A DNA stretch of 29,107 bases. It comes from a virus. Below are positions 16,433 through 24,602 of the stretch, piece after piece. Made by a program: the position numbers and the translations under genes. Position 1 is the stretch's first letter. Each line of letters starts with the position of its first letter. The notes under the pieces were generated by a model. That model worked only from the letters and a program-made list of their open reading frames with translations. It had not been told where the DNA came from and did no database searches. The stretch is taken from the IMG/VR virus record IMGVR_UViG_3300050121_000015, positions 1-29,107 of that record; one strand, given 5' to 3'.

Positions 16433-17500
16433 CTACATCACTTTTATAGCAAATGTAGAGTGAATCTTGGTATGTACCAACATTGGAGCAGATTGAAACT
16501 GCAGATAAGGTATACCAAATTCTGGGTCCATCCACATGTTCCAGAATTCATCTACAGATTGGTAACCTGCTTCGCCATGTTGAATAGCACCATAGGCAAC
16601 AGTACCAAAAGAAGCAGATGGAACACCAACAACCATACCGTCAGGAATATAACGAGTAATGGTTCCGGTAGTAGGATGTTCGTAAACACCGTTGAAGGTA
16701 TAGATGTCGGTACCATTTGATTCCAAAGTACCACGTAATTTCAAACCTTGGATAGTACCTTGTTTAGGCATTACTTCAAAGTTTGATTGAGACATATTAC
16801 GAACAGTAGTTGTCAATGCGGTTTTGAAGGCAGGGTCAAGTTTAAATTGCGCCCAAGCATCATTTGACATATAGATTGTTTCAATATGTTCTTGGCAGTT
16901 GTCTAAAAACTCTTCCAAATCAGCTACAGGAGAGACAGTAGCGGTACCACCAGTGTGGCCCCATACGCCAGAACCAACTCCGCCATTTCTATTCAAAGTG
17001 GTAAAATCACGAGTATTGATTGCTTTGCGTTCAAAGTCTACAACAATAGGTTGTGGGTACAATTCAGACACTGCTGTGTAACTACCAGCCAACAATAGCT
17101 GACTTGCGGTTAGTTCCAATAACCGGCGATGAAAGTTACGCATACTGGTAGCTTTGGTAAGCAGTGTTGCAGCATATTTTTCAGCAGGAGAGCCAAAGTT
17201 ATTGATTGGTTCACCAGCGGCTCTTTTCCAAATATTTGCAGGAGTAATTCCGGCTTTCTGTTTGGTATAAGGAGCCACGTAGGTCTTGGTATCAAAACCA
17301 CGTTCACGCATATTCTTTGCAGACAGAGAAGGGTCAACGTAGATAGCAACACGCAGATCATTTGCAATTTTATCAAAGTCGATAGTAGGTGTATCAAAGT
17401 TGATTACATTGCCAAAATGATTAAGCAGTTGATGCTGGAATGGTACGGTTTCCTCCAGAACTCCGGAGATTTCTTTATGGTCATAAATAGTATACGGCAT
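16433..17500 (-). CDS. Major capsid protein, lambda gpE-like
   Basis: The 355-residue length is close to lambda gpE (341). The N-terminus includes a phrase like those of the gpE family (VPFQHQLLNHFGNVINFDTP), followed by IDFDKIANDLRVAIYVDPSL. The middle has VADLEEFLDNCQEHIETIYM and the C-terminal part is beta-rich (PFGIPYLQ-like segment, then a basic end), in line with an HK97-type fold. It forms the icosahedral shell on the scaffold. The start codon shares one base with the stop of the decoration gene (TAATG), and GGAG lies 7 bases upstream. A terminator directly follows the gene, as expected for the most abundant head protein. There is no sign of interruption. Confidence 0.92.
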   Translation of the reverse strand: MPYTIYDHKEISGVLEETVPFQHQLLNHFGNVINFDTPTIDFDKIANDLRVAIYVDPSLSAKNMRERGFDTKTYVAPYTKQKAGITPANIWKRAAGEPINNFGSPAEKYAATLLTKATSMRNFHRRLLELTASQLLLAGSYTAVSELYPQPIVVDFERKAINTRDFTTLNRNGGVGSGVWGHTGGTATVSPVADLEEFLDNCQEHIETIYMSNDAWAQFKLDPAFKTALTTTVRNMSQSNFEVMPKQGTIQGLKLRGTLESNGTDIYTFNGVYEHPTTGTITRYIPDGMVVGVPSASFGTVAYGAIQHGEAGYQSVDEFWNMWMDPEFGIPYLQFQSAPMLVHTKIHSTFAIKVM

Positions 17501-17925
17501 TATAATGCTCCAGCTGAGTAGAAGGTAGCGAATAAATCCGTACCCGCAAATATTTTCTGTTTTGTCAGATTGGTAGCTGCAACACCATCGACATTAGCAG
17601 GCCAAACTAGCAAATCACCGATGAAATCTCCATCACAATAGATCATACCATCTACATCAGCAGCAGTTGCATCTACAGCATTTATCAATACAGCAGGAGC
17701 ACCGGCGGATGGGGTAAAGGTAACAGCAAAAGGCGTAATACCACTTTGAACCATAGTAGGAGTCAGCAGACCATTATGGGCAATTATCTTACCATCTGCG
17801 TCGAAAGTTACAACGGTATTAGCAAGAAGAACTTGACCATGTTTAACTGTACATGGGCGACGGTCTTCTGATACATCTCCTGCAAATAACTCAGCAGGAG
17901 TAAAAGTAGTTGATACAGCAGTCAT
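17500..17925 (-). CDS. Head decoration/stabilisation protein, gpD-like
   Basis: The 141-residue protein lies between protease/scaffold and capsid, the lambda D slot (gpD has 110 residues). It shows the usual order: a flexible start (TTFTPAELFAGDVSEDRRPC), then LLANTVVTFDADGKIIAHN, then the signature-like GDFIGDLLVWPANVDG region near the end with a closing IFAGTDLFATFYSAGAL. gpD-type trimers bind the expanded capsid at three-fold sites and stabilise it for full-length DNA. The start follows the protease stop by 2 bases, with GGAG overlapping that stop, so the genes are coupled. Confidence 0.85.
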   Translation of the reverse strand: MTAVSTTFTPAELFAGDVSEDRRPCTVKHGQVLLANTVVTFDADGKIIAHNGLLTPTMVQSGITPFAVTFTPSAGAPAVLINAVDATAADVDGMIYCDGDFIGDLLVWPANVDGVAATNLTKQKIFAGTDLFATFYSAGAL

Positions 17926-17927
17926 GA

Positions 17928-18335
17928 TTATGCTCCAACTTTGAAGGTAAGACCAGCACCTTTAACGCCTGCGCGTAAAGAAGTCATTCTATCTTCTGAG
18001 GTTACGGGAATTTCCTTACCTACCATCTTGGTAGCAAGATCAGGGTCAAGGGCAGATACAAGGCCTGCAGAAGTATCCAAGGCATTAACTTTGCCTAAAG
18101 CTTCTGCTACTTCTGTCTGCATTTCCAGACTAGATTCTGCAGAATAACCCCGTTGAATATGTTTAATAGCCATATCAAGAGGTAACTTCAAAGCAGTATT
18201 AGATGTCAGAATACCGAGAGTTCTTGTTTGTTCTGTCATTCGTACAGTTTCAGTTAGAGAAACTGCTTCTGCTTTCAAAGTAGCTACCTCCATCTGAGAC
18301 TGCAGCAATAGCATTTGTAATTGTTCAATATCCAT
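17928..18335 (-). CDS. Internal-start scaffold protein (Nu3-like), in frame within the protease gene
   Basis: Within the protease gene an in-frame ATG at 18335 (codon 304) is preceded by AAAGGAG with 5 bases of spacing, one of the strongest ribosome sites in the window. It would give a separate 135-residue protein starting MDIEQLQMLLLQSQMEVATL, a long amphipathic helix. The C-terminus is basic and small-residue rich (LRAGVKGAGLTFKVGA), as expected for capsid binding. In lambda, Nu3 is made the same way from the 3' end of C and is about 130 residues long. It should direct capsid assembly and then be degraded by the protease. Independent translation is inferred from the ribosome site and the lambda parallel. 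Confidence 0.85.
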   Translation of the reverse strand: MDIEQLQMLLLQSQMEVATLKAEAVSLTETVRMTEQTRTLGILTSNTALKLPLDMAIKHIQRGYSAESSLEMQTEVAEALGKVNALDTSAGLVSALDPDLATKMVGKEIPVTSEDRMTSLRAGVKGAGLTFKVGA

Positions 18336-19244
18336 TTTAACTCCTTTATGAGTCGGTTGAGTTTTAGCAGATATTCCTGCTGTTGGTTTACTACTTTGCA
18401 TAGCCATTTTGACAGCTGAATCTACACCAGATACAACATAATCAATTAAACCTAATTGAAGTGCATCTGCTGCTATAAACTCACTACCATTCATATCAAT
18501 GATATTTTGTAACGATAGATTAGGCATATTTGCTAGTACATCATTATTAAATAATGTGTCCATGTTGTCAAGTAATGTTTGAAACTTATCCTTTACATCG
18601 GATGATAACTGCGTATGTGAATCTCCCAACGCTTTACCTGTTTTACTTCTAAATATTGTATATGTTCTACCAGCAGTAGCATCAGCTTGGCTAGTTTCCA
18701 TGTGAACCATAATTGCAGCAATACTTCCAACCAAAGAAGTGGAGGTTGCATAACGTACATCAGTTGCAGCTGCAATAGCAAAGGCGGCGCTAGTAGCTGA
18801 ACCATCAATGTAACTGTACAATTTAATTCCTTGTGCAGAAAGACTGCGCATATAGTCAGTAAGAGCAAATAATCCTACTACTTCACCTCCGGGAGAGTCA
18901 ATGTTCATCAAGATGCTGGTGTAACCGGAAGAAACAGCTGCTTGCAGACTTGTTCTAATGCTTTCGTAAGTGGTAAACCCTGAAAGGCCTCCAAAACCTC
19001 CTTTAGCTTGCAAGGAATCATATACATCGACAACTGCCATATCTTTTGCAGTAACTACCTTGGATGTTTTAGTTGCTATTTCTGTGCGAGTAGCTTCTTT
19101 AACAGAAGTATCTAAAACAGTATTAGGAGCTAATCCTAATGCAATAGGAAGGAAAACAGCTTCAGTTATTACTTCTAACTTTAACTGGGAAACAAACAAA
19201 GGTGTTCCAATAACCCTTGAACGTAGATGTAAGTAGTCTTTCAT
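17928..19244 (-). CDS. Prohead protease (S49/gpC-like) with C-terminal scaffold domain
   Basis: The length, 438 residues, is almost that of lambda gpC (439). The N-terminal two thirds form an S49/SppA-type protease. LMNIDSPGGEVVG (112-124) is the oxyanion region. IDGSATSAAFAIAAATDVRY (146-165) contains the nucleophile Ser152. VGSIAA follows (172-177), and FRSKTGKALG (198-207) offers the catalytic Lys, K201 or K204. The last 135 residues are helical and polar and correspond to a scaffold. A gene with this structure processes the portal/scaffold interior of the prohead. Its ATG is 9 bases after the portal stop, with AAGGAAT upstream. The same stop is used by the shorter scaffold product described separately. 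Confidence 0.9.
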   Translation of the reverse strand: MKDYLHLRSRVIGTPLFVSQLKLEVITEAVFLPIALGLAPNTVLDTSVKEATRTEIATKTSKVVTAKDMAVVDVYDSLQAKGGFGGLSGFTTYESIRTSLQAAVSSGYTSILMNIDSPGGEVVGLFALTDYMRSLSAQGIKLYSYIDGSATSAAFAIAAATDVRYATSTSLVGSIAAIMVHMETSQADATAGRTYTIFRSKTGKALGDSHTQLSSDVKDKFQTLLDNMDTLFNNDVLANMPNLSLQNIIDMNGSEFIAADALQLGLIDYVVSGVDSAVKMAMQSSKPTAGISAKTQPTHKGVKMDIEQLQMLLLQSQMEVATLKAEAVSLTETVRMTEQTRTLGILTSNTALKLPLDMAIKHIQRGYSAESSLEMQTEVAEALGKVNALDTSAGLVSALDPDLATKMVGKEIPVTSEDRMTSLRAGVKGAGLTFKVGA

Positions 19245-19253
19245 AGTAATTCC

Positions 19254-20801
19254 TTAAGATTTAACTGGAGAAGAAGGTTTAGTTTTAGCTGGATTAACTT
19301 TATTAGGTTTTGTAGTTGCTGCCTCACTTGTAGGTACTACTGCCGCAGTAGGAACAGCTTCAGGTAGAAGTGAATCAGGGAAACTAGAAATTTTAATACC
19401 TGAGGTTTCTACACGCTTACGGTCAGCAACAATATCTTCAAAAGTAGTATTACGTTCTGCCAGTTTACTTTCCAAAGTTGCAAATCCAGCCTGCACTTCC
19501 ATTAAATCTGCTTGAGCATCCTTCAAATCGTCCACCCCATAACGACGGGGAGGATAGTAGTAAGGAATAGCAGTAAGCATTGCAGCACTTTCATAGATAC
19601 CAGCTAGTTCTTGGAAACGGCTAGTAACCCTTTTTAATCCAAGTGTAATGAATAGGTGCTCCTGCACCATTTCAATCCTAATACGTAGTTCATTTAAACC
19701 TGCACGAATAGAGCTAAAGTTTACCCCTGAAAGATCTCCAGTAACTTGATGATAAGCCAGACCTAAAGCAGATGAAATCTTACTCCATTCATCTTCAAGT
19801 AATACCTGCAAATTACCTCCAATATCATCTAAAGAAGACAGAGTTATATCTTCTCCTTTGTTAAGATACTGCACGTTGCCTCCAGCACCTTGAATAATAA
19901 CCTTCCGTTGTCCTGTAATTGAGTCAAGTTCCAGCGGGTTGACAGACTGCCTTACAGTTCCAGGAGCTACAGCATTAGTAACAGAGGTATTTTTAATTAT
20001 CCAAGATATTGCTTGAGCTGCTTTCTGTCTTTGAATAGTAGCATCAACCAGTTCATCCATTTCATAGATATTCAGTAAAACAGCTGTAAGCATTGGAACC
20101 CCGCGCCACTGCCCAGGTCTTTCTCTTTCAAAGATATGGATTACATCTTCTGCAGGAACGGCAACACGAATATTTCCCGGAACTGTAATTAAACGACTGC
20201 CAGGATGCTTCTTCCAAAAATAGTAGGTAATAGGTTTACCGTCTATAAAGCCTATACCTGTTCGTACATCCTGTTCTGCAGGAATCATAGGGTCTATACC
20301 TACATTCTCTGTAGCAACTTTAGTAAACATAGGGTCAAGTTGTTCTGACTCTACGACCTTCAATGCAAGAGGTATCTTACTTGTAGGTCTTTTGGAGATT
20401 ACCATTTGTGTTAGAGATTCTCCAGATTCAAAGAGAGCACTTCCCCAAAGAGCTTCAGTAGTGTATAGATTTCCATAACCATCATAATTGCACTCCTGAA
20501 TCCATGTATCCCAAAGTTTTTGAAACTTTTTGTTTGGGGTATTATTAGGATTCATCCATTTAACTGTAATCCCTTTACCTACCCAGTTTGCAAGTAGTCG
20601 TTTCTTTGCAGTTATACTGCAAGCATTATTACGGACAAGGTAGTGAGAACGTGCCCATAGATTCTTAAGTTCTCTTGCAGAAGTAGTATCTTGATCTCCT
20701 TGCGAGAGCCCTCTCTGCTCTAGTCGATAGGAGGTAGTAGCTCCTTCGTAACCTGCCTGCCTAGGAACCCCGTATGTATTATTATTAGTGAACTCACTCA
20801 T
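19254..20801 (-). CDS. Portal protein, lambda gpB-like
   Basis: The 515-residue length is near lambda gpB (533). Family features: ARSHYLVRNNACSITAKKRL and NWVGKGI (about 49-76), WDTWIQECNYDGYGNLY with SALFESGESL, AEDVIHIFERERPGQWRGVP in the middle, and YHQVTGDLSGVNFSSIRAGL later, all expected of lambda-type portals. The dodecameric ring forms the DNA channel at the capsid vertex and docks terminase and tail. The C-terminal about 40 residues are Pro/Thr/Lys-rich and probably disordered or cleaved by the gpC-like protease. Its start shares one base with the W-like stop (TAATG), with AAGGAAT upstream. Confidence 0.92.
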   Translation of the reverse strand: MSEFTNNNTYGVPRQAGYEGATTSYRLEQRGLSQGDQDTTSARELKNLWARSHYLVRNNACSITAKKRLLANWVGKGITVKWMNPNNTPNKKFQKLWDTWIQECNYDGYGNLYTTEALWGSALFESGESLTQMVISKRPTSKIPLALKVVESEQLDPMFTKVATENVGIDPMIPAEQDVRTGIGFIDGKPITYYFWKKHPGSRLITVPGNIRVAVPAEDVIHIFERERPGQWRGVPMLTAVLLNIYEMDELVDATIQRQKAAQAISWIIKNTSVTNAVAPGTVRQSVNPLELDSITGQRKVIIQGAGGNVQYLNKGEDITLSSLDDIGGNLQVLLEDEWSKISSALGLAYHQVTGDLSGVNFSSIRAGLNELRIRIEMVQEHLFITLGLKRVTSRFQELAGIYESAAMLTAIPYYYPPRRYGVDDLKDAQADLMEVQAGFATLESKLAERNTTFEDIVADRKRVETSGIKISSFPDSLLPEAVPTAAVVPTSEAATTKPNKVNPAKTKPSSPVKS

Positions 20802-21070
20802 TAGTAGATTCCTTGCTTACTAACTACGATAGGCATACTTGCAAACTGCCTAAACGTCGGTAGAGTAGTTGTAAGAGATAGTAGTTCTTGCTCTAATAGA
20901 TATTTCTGAGCTTGTAGATTCTCTACAGTAATTTCAGAATATTTGTAATACCTACGAAGGATATGTGTATCTACTCGCAGTTCTGAAACACGGGTTCCAG
21001 TGTATAGACTCTGAAGTGCTCCATTGATTACTGCTAATTCTGCATTAATTTCTAACGCTGTTCTTGCCAT
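20801..21070 (-). CDS. Head-tail joining protein, gpW-like
   Basis: This 89-residue protein sits between large terminase and portal, exactly the lambda W position. Helix 1 (EINAELAVINGALQSLYTG), a short beta hairpin with SELRVDTHILRRYYKYSEIT, and helix 2 (VENLQAQKYLLEQELL) follow the gpW layout, although the C-terminal tail is longer than in lambda (68 residues). gpW binds the portal after packaging and gives the surface for further connector proteins. GAGGA lies 4 bases upstream of the ATG, 11 bases after the terminase stop. Confidence 0.75.
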   Translation of the reverse strand: MARTALEINAELAVINGALQSLYTGTRVSELRVDTHILRRYYKYSEITVENLQAQKYLLEQELLSLTTTLPTFRQFASMPIVVSKQGIY

Positions 21071-21081
21071 GACTTCCTCAC

Positions 21082-23013
21082 TTATTTATCTATGTTTAAA
21101 ATAGTTTTTTCTGCTTGTATCCAATGCGCATCTGTCCATAAACGTAATTGCAAAGCGTAGGAAGCGAACAGGTTCATCTTTTCACAATCTGCTACTTCTT
21201 TTCTTTTTCCAGGCTTCAATTCAAATCTCATAACTTTGTTATCAGAACTAACCCTCTTTACCATAGAAAGCATCTGTTCTTCATACATACCGTAAGAATA
21301 ATCTGTATGGTAGAATCTATCTTTAGTTCCTTGCAGTGCTAATCTTCGCAGAACTTCTTCATAAGCTTTATGCGCTCCCATTAGGAATAGCGTAACTCCC
21401 ATCCTAGAAGCCATAGTTGCGCGGTATTGCTTATCCGATGGGTCTTCTGCTATAGTAGGGTCAGTGTAAATTTCTGCATTAAAATTAGTATCTGAAGAAC
21501 CTTTCGTAGCCATTACATGCAAAAGAGGTTCTATCTCCTTCATAGCATTTACCCAAGTATACACTAATTCTGATGTTTTACCATCTGAACAGTCGATAGA
21601 GATTGCTTCCATTTTAAGATTGATATGCTCTCCTCGCAGATTCTTAGCAACATGAGGAAAATCTCCAAGCATATATTCAGTAAGTTTCTGCCAAACTGGA
21701 TCTTCTGCATCCGTTACGTTTCCAAATATTTCCTTCCAAGTTACTCCCCAAGAACAGTTATTTCTACCCCAAGCCCTAACAACGATAGCAAAACGATTGT
21801 GCTGAACATCAATACCAGCAGTAAGAACAATGCCCCCCATAGGTACATAGTTCTCAACATAAGATAATCTTGCTTTGCGCAACTGCTCAATATCAATTCC
21901 AGTATTTTTAGTTTCATAAGCCTTACCCATAGTATTATTGGTAAAAGACTTCATTAAACCTTCTTCTCCACGGTAGAGCGCCAATTCCGCCTTAATCTTT
22001 TTCTTCATTATCTCTTTATGCGTGCTAGCAGCAAAACTACTCATAAGCTCACAGAAGGCAAAACCGTAAATATCTGTTTCTTCTGGTTTACGAGCTATCC
22101 AACCAAGTTGGTTATAGTTTAATGCTTCAGTAACAGACCATTTACGATCTTCATCATCCCAAATAGCTTTGCAATGTTCACACTCGTAGTAGGCAGTGTT
22201 AGGGTTAAACTTACCATAGATTTCATGAGTCTTCATTGCAGGATATAGGTCACACTTCAAGTTATTGAAGTCAAACTCTTGAAGTTCTCCACAAAATCTG
22301 CAAGGAACCATATACACCATCTGGTTACTTTGATTGTATGCGTTGTCAACTCTGGAGAAACCTGCATCCGTAGGAGTGCCAGCAAATATAAGCTTACGCT
22401 CTTCGTAGGTTTTCTGCCGTTGCATAAGAATATCCAGTGCATCACCTTGATTACCTACGTCATCTTGAAGGCCATCCGGTTCTTCAACCAAAATGATTGG
22501 AACAGAAGTAGATTTCAAATCTTCTGTACTACGAGCAGTAATCAAAGATAACCAGCCTCCATGAAACTTAAAGAACTTGTAAGAGCATCTATCAGGATTA
22601 CCGATAGTATCTAGCAGATATGGGTTAGTCTTAATCATAGGTTTAATCTTTTCCCGTGAATACTTTTTAGCAGATTCCATTCGAGGAAAAGCTACAATCA
22701 TATTCTGTGGGTCAAGATGCATACGTTTACTCATGTAGGAGTTGGTAGTTTCCGACCAAGCTATCTGAGCACTCTTCTTTCCTACTATAACGAATATAGT
22801 TACGTCATCCATACACTGCATAGGAAATAGCATGAATGGAGTCTTCATGCAATCCATTTTTCCAGGAGTAGCAGTAACATCAGAACCTAGCCAACGATAC
22901 TTTTCTGCATAATCTTTAGTAGACAGACGTTCAGGCTTTTTAAAGAACTTAAGCATCTGCCCTAAGAAGATTCTTTCTACAATATTATCTTGAGTTATCG
23001 GTATGATAGGCAT
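21082..23013 (-). CDS. terL: Terminase large subunit, GpA family
   Basis: The 643-residue length matches lambda gpA (641). ATPase elements: a deviant Walker A around IVGKKSAQIAWSET (76-89), Walker B VPIILVEEPDGLQDD (171-185), and the coupling motif IFAGTPTD (209-216). A zinc-ribbon-like insertion follows, CRFC (238-241) paired with CEHC (278-281), characteristic of the GpA group. The nuclease domain starts at LTAGIDVQHNRFAIVVRAWG (397-416), whose Asp402 is a metal ligand, with a later AISIDCSDGKTSELV. The protein cuts concatemers and pumps DNA into the prohead with the small subunit. The start was chosen at 23013, 3 bases after the small Cys-rich gene. No truncation is seen. Confidence 0.96.
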   Translation of the reverse strand: MPIIPITQDNIVERIFLGQMLKFFKKPERLSTKDYAEKYRWLGSDVTATPGKMDCMKTPFMLFPMQCMDDVTIFVIVGKKSAQIAWSETTNSYMSKRMHLDPQNMIVAFPRMESAKKYSREKIKPMIKTNPYLLDTIGNPDRCSYKFFKFHGGWLSLITARSTEDLKSTSVPIILVEEPDGLQDDVGNQGDALDILMQRQKTYEERKLIFAGTPTDAGFSRVDNAYNQSNQMVYMVPCRFCGELQEFDFNNLKCDLYPAMKTHEIYGKFNPNTAYYECEHCKAIWDDEDRKWSVTEALNYNQLGWIARKPEETDIYGFAFCELMSSFAASTHKEIMKKKIKAELALYRGEEGLMKSFTNNTMGKAYETKNTGIDIEQLRKARLSYVENYVPMGGIVLTAGIDVQHNRFAIVVRAWGRNNCSWGVTWKEIFGNVTDAEDPVWQKLTEYMLGDFPHVAKNLRGEHINLKMEAISIDCSDGKTSELVYTWVNAMKEIEPLLHVMATKGSSDTNFNAEIYTDPTIAEDPSDKQYRATMASRMGVTLFLMGAHKAYEEVLRRLALQGTKDRFYHTDYSYGMYEEQMLSMVKRVSSDNKVMRFELKPGKRKEVADCEKMNLFASYALQLRLWTDAHWIQAEKTILNIDK

Positions 23014-23016
23014 AAG

Positions 23017-23160
23017 CTATTCCAAAAGAGCTTTTGCAAGTATGCATCCATTTCTATGACCTACTCCTATAGAATCATATCCTTTAGCAGCTCCTTTACA
23101 ATTAGGTTTAATACCTCTACAGATTGGACAACAAGGAAGATTAATGTAAACGTAAGACAT
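23017..23160 (-). CDS. Cys-rich mini-protein between the terminase subunits
   Basis: A 47-residue frame starts at the ATG at 23160, with GGAG 5 bases upstream, and ends 3 bases before the large terminase start. It reads MSYVYINLPCCPICRGIKPN, then a basic Gly/Ala part with C21, H36 and C39 (HRNGC). The spacing C11-x2-C14 with C21, H36 and C39 could bind one zinc. A longer reading exists, with an upstream Met at 23238, but it would run 47 bases into the small terminase gene and has a poorer ribosome site. No family is recognised. Position suggests a packaging accessory factor, for instance one that helps holoterminase assembly or cos recognition, but this is inference. Confidence 0.65.
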   Translation of the reverse strand: MSYVYINLPCCPICRGIKPNCKGAAKGYDSIGVGHRNGCILAKALLE

Positions 23161-23191
23161 TACACTCCATTCCAGTTTCAATATCACTTCC

Positions 23192-23803
23192 CTAGATAAG
23201 GTCATCGTAGTTATCTCTTTCTGGAGCAATGTAATCATTAAAGGAGTTCAATGGTTTATCTTCCTCTTCTTCTTCTTCCTTCGGTTCTACTTCTAATTCT
23301 TCATTCATCTTAATGTCTATGAATTCTGCAAGATCTTCTGATCCACGAGCAAATACTGTTTCACCAAGATGGTATAGTTCTTCCATAGCTTGGTCAATAG
23401 ATTCAGTAGTCTCTGGATGCTTTCTACTAAGAGACACAAGCCGAGTACGAATATGTATGAAAATAGGTTCAAATGCTTCTGCTAGTTGAGCAACATCCAG
23501 AAGTTCCATCTTCTTTTGTTTGATATTCAACCATTCCATTTCAGTCTTGGCGGTGTCTAATTTAATTTTCTGCAATAGTGCTGCTTCTGAAACATTAGAT
23601 ACTTTACTAGAAGATTTAGTTTTCCAATAGTTGATATAATGGTTAATACACTCCTTATATGTAGCATCAGCGTTCGGGGGTAACTTTCCATCTTGCCTTC
23701 CTTGATAAACCATTTGAACACTAATGCCCAGTAATCCAGCAAGAACGGCGGGTGAAGGCTTATCATGTATATTTATCTGCTGTACTGGTCGTCTAGTTTC
23801 CAT
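23192..23803 (-). CDS. terS: Terminase small subunit, Nu1-like
   Basis: The 203-residue length is close to lambda Nu1 (181). An N-terminal winged-helix-type DNA-binding region includes AVLAGLLGISVQMVYQGRQD (19-38), then YKECINHYINYWK. The middle is helical (LLQKIKLDTAKTEMEWLNIK, about 75-95), a pattern shared with Nu1-like small subunits. An acidic tail contains a run of Glu (EPKEEEEEED). The protein recognises the packaging site and regulates the large subunit. AAAGGA lies upstream of the ATG. It lies directly upstream of the Cys-rich gene and terL, as in lambda. Confidence 0.85.
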   Translation of the reverse strand: METRRPVQQINIHDKPSPAVLAGLLGISVQMVYQGRQDGKLPPNADATYKECINHYINYWKTKSSSKVSNVSEAALLQKIKLDTAKTEMEWLNIKQKKMELLDVAQLAEAFEPIFIHIRTRLVSLSRKHPETTESIDQAMEELYHLGETVFARGSEDLAEFIDIKMNEELEVEPKEEEEEEDKPLNSFNDYIAPERDNYDDLI

Positions 23804-23866
23804 AAAAATCCTTTAATTGAGCTTGATTGACTTTACACTTTATTGATGTAATAATCAAACCATAAT

Positions 23867-24064
23867 TTAATCAAATATAGAAGAAGCTATTGCATCGAAG
23901 GGGGAAGACTGCTCACGTACTTGCAGTACCCTGCAAGGTTTATCCTTTCTAGCTACAAGTTTCTCTACTGTTACAGATTTTAAAGGTTTAGCTTCTCCAG
24001 TAGTTATAATAGAACGATACCATATATCTATTGCAGAAGTTTGATTAGCTTTATTAGTTTTCAT
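23867..24064 (-). CDS. Small hypothetical protein at the head of the late operon
   Basis: This 65-residue basic protein (MKTNKANQTSAIDIWYRSII, then EKLVARKDKPCRVLQVREQS) has one Cys, no membrane segment and no recognised motif. AAGGAAT lies 5 bases upstream of its ATG. It is the first gene of the minus-strand operon, 63 bases before terS, directly behind the putative promoter/palindrome. Its place resembles that of small DNA-binding or Rz-adjacent genes beside cos in lambdoid phages. Coding status is supported by a good ribosome site and the filling of the gap; the function is unknown. Confidence 0.6.
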   Translation of the reverse strand: MKTNKANQTSAIDIWYRSIITTGEAKPLKSVTVEKLVARKDKPCRVLQVREQSSPFDAIASSIFD

Positions 24065-24083
24065 GGCTATTCCTTAAAGAGTT

Positions 24084-24098
24084 GTGCTAATATAGCAC
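24084..24098. promoter_or_regulatory. Perfect palindrome (operator candidate) in the divergent gap
   Basis: GTGCTA-ATA-TAGCAC is a perfect 6-base inverted repeat with a 3-base centre. It lies in the 71-base gap between the two divergent operons and covers the putative minus-strand -10. It could bind a dimeric regulator or form a small hairpin. No regulator gene is visible in the window. Confidence 0.45.
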
Positions 24099-24117
24099 TA
24101 TTGAACAGCCAATACAA
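24089..24117 (-). promoter_or_regulatory. Putative late-operon promoter
   Basis: On the minus strand TTGTAT (24117-24112), a 17-base spacer and TATATT (24094-24089) form a sigma70-like pair: -10 matches consensus at 5 of 6, -35 at 3 of 6. It points to the small gene at 24064 and the whole packaging/head/tail operon. The sequence is AT-rich, so chance matches are possible; the spacing and its unique place in the divergent gap support it. Confidence 0.4.
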
Positions 24118-24135
24118 TTAAATAGGTTAAGTAAT

Positions 24136-24600
24136 ATGGAAATGATAACTCATGCAGAATTAATTAATGACCCAGTATCTTTAGGGTATACAGTATTTGT
24201 AGCTACTCGTAATGATGAGGCGCTGACGGCTTTAGTAAACGATAAAACTAAATTTACTAAGTTAGGTTGGATAACTGTTGCAGGTTTTAAGACTTGGTGT
24301 GCAGGGCATAATTCTGAATACGTCAATATAGAAACAGTAGCAGGTAATAATACTAGCCCTTACTATGCTATAGCTAAGATACTTCTTAGTAGTTTTAATA
24401 GTTCAGTAACAGATCAAGCTCTTAATCTGTCAGATTCCAATATATTGGGTATGTTAAATACTTGGCCTTTCGTAGATACTACAGGAGCATCTAAAGCAAC
24501 CCTTATTGCTTTTGGCACTTTCCAAGCAAGTAGGGCAGATATACTAGCAGTATCAGCATCATTGTCGGATGTTTCCGATGTATTAAACAGAGGTTATTAA
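24136..24600 (+). CDS. Hypothetical phage protein, first gene of the plus-strand operon
   Basis: The 154-residue product starts MEMITHAELINDPVSLGYTV and ends in a helical part (SNILGMLNTWPFVDTTGASK ... FGTFQASRADILAVSASLSDVSDVLNRGY). I recognise this pattern (a small protein of repeated short helices with ADILAVS near the end) from uncharacterised genes beside LamG-type and fibre-adaptor genes in other phages. There is no signal peptide, membrane segment or catalytic motif. A weak AGG ribosome site precedes the first Met; the Met at codon 3 is an alternative. It overlaps nothing and leads the operon after the divergent gap. Probably a virion or virion-assembly component. Confidence 0.6.
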   Translation: MEMITHAELINDPVSLGYTVFVATRNDEALTALVNDKTKFTKLGWITVAGFKTWCAGHNSEYVNIETVAGNNTSPYYAIAKILLSSFNSSVTDQALNLSDSNILGMLNTWPFVDTTGASKATLIAFGTFQASRADILAVSASLSDVSDVLNRGY

Positions 24601-24602
24601 TC

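Noticed and set aside
23161-23238. N-terminal extension of the Cys-rich protein to an upstream Met, giving 73 residues
   Set aside because: It would run 47 bases into the small terminase gene. The internal ATG at 23160 has a better ribosome site and gives a tight gap.
23830-23858. Second minus-strand promoter just before terS (TTGATT, 17 bases, TAAAGT)
   Set aside because: Each box matches consensus at only 4 of 6 in very AT-rich DNA, and equally good pairs can be found on the other strand, so it is not supportable.
23804-24135. cos packaging site next to terS
   Set aside because: A cos site is expected near here from lambda, but I see no clear repeated TerS-binding elements or symmetric nick site, so I do not mark one.
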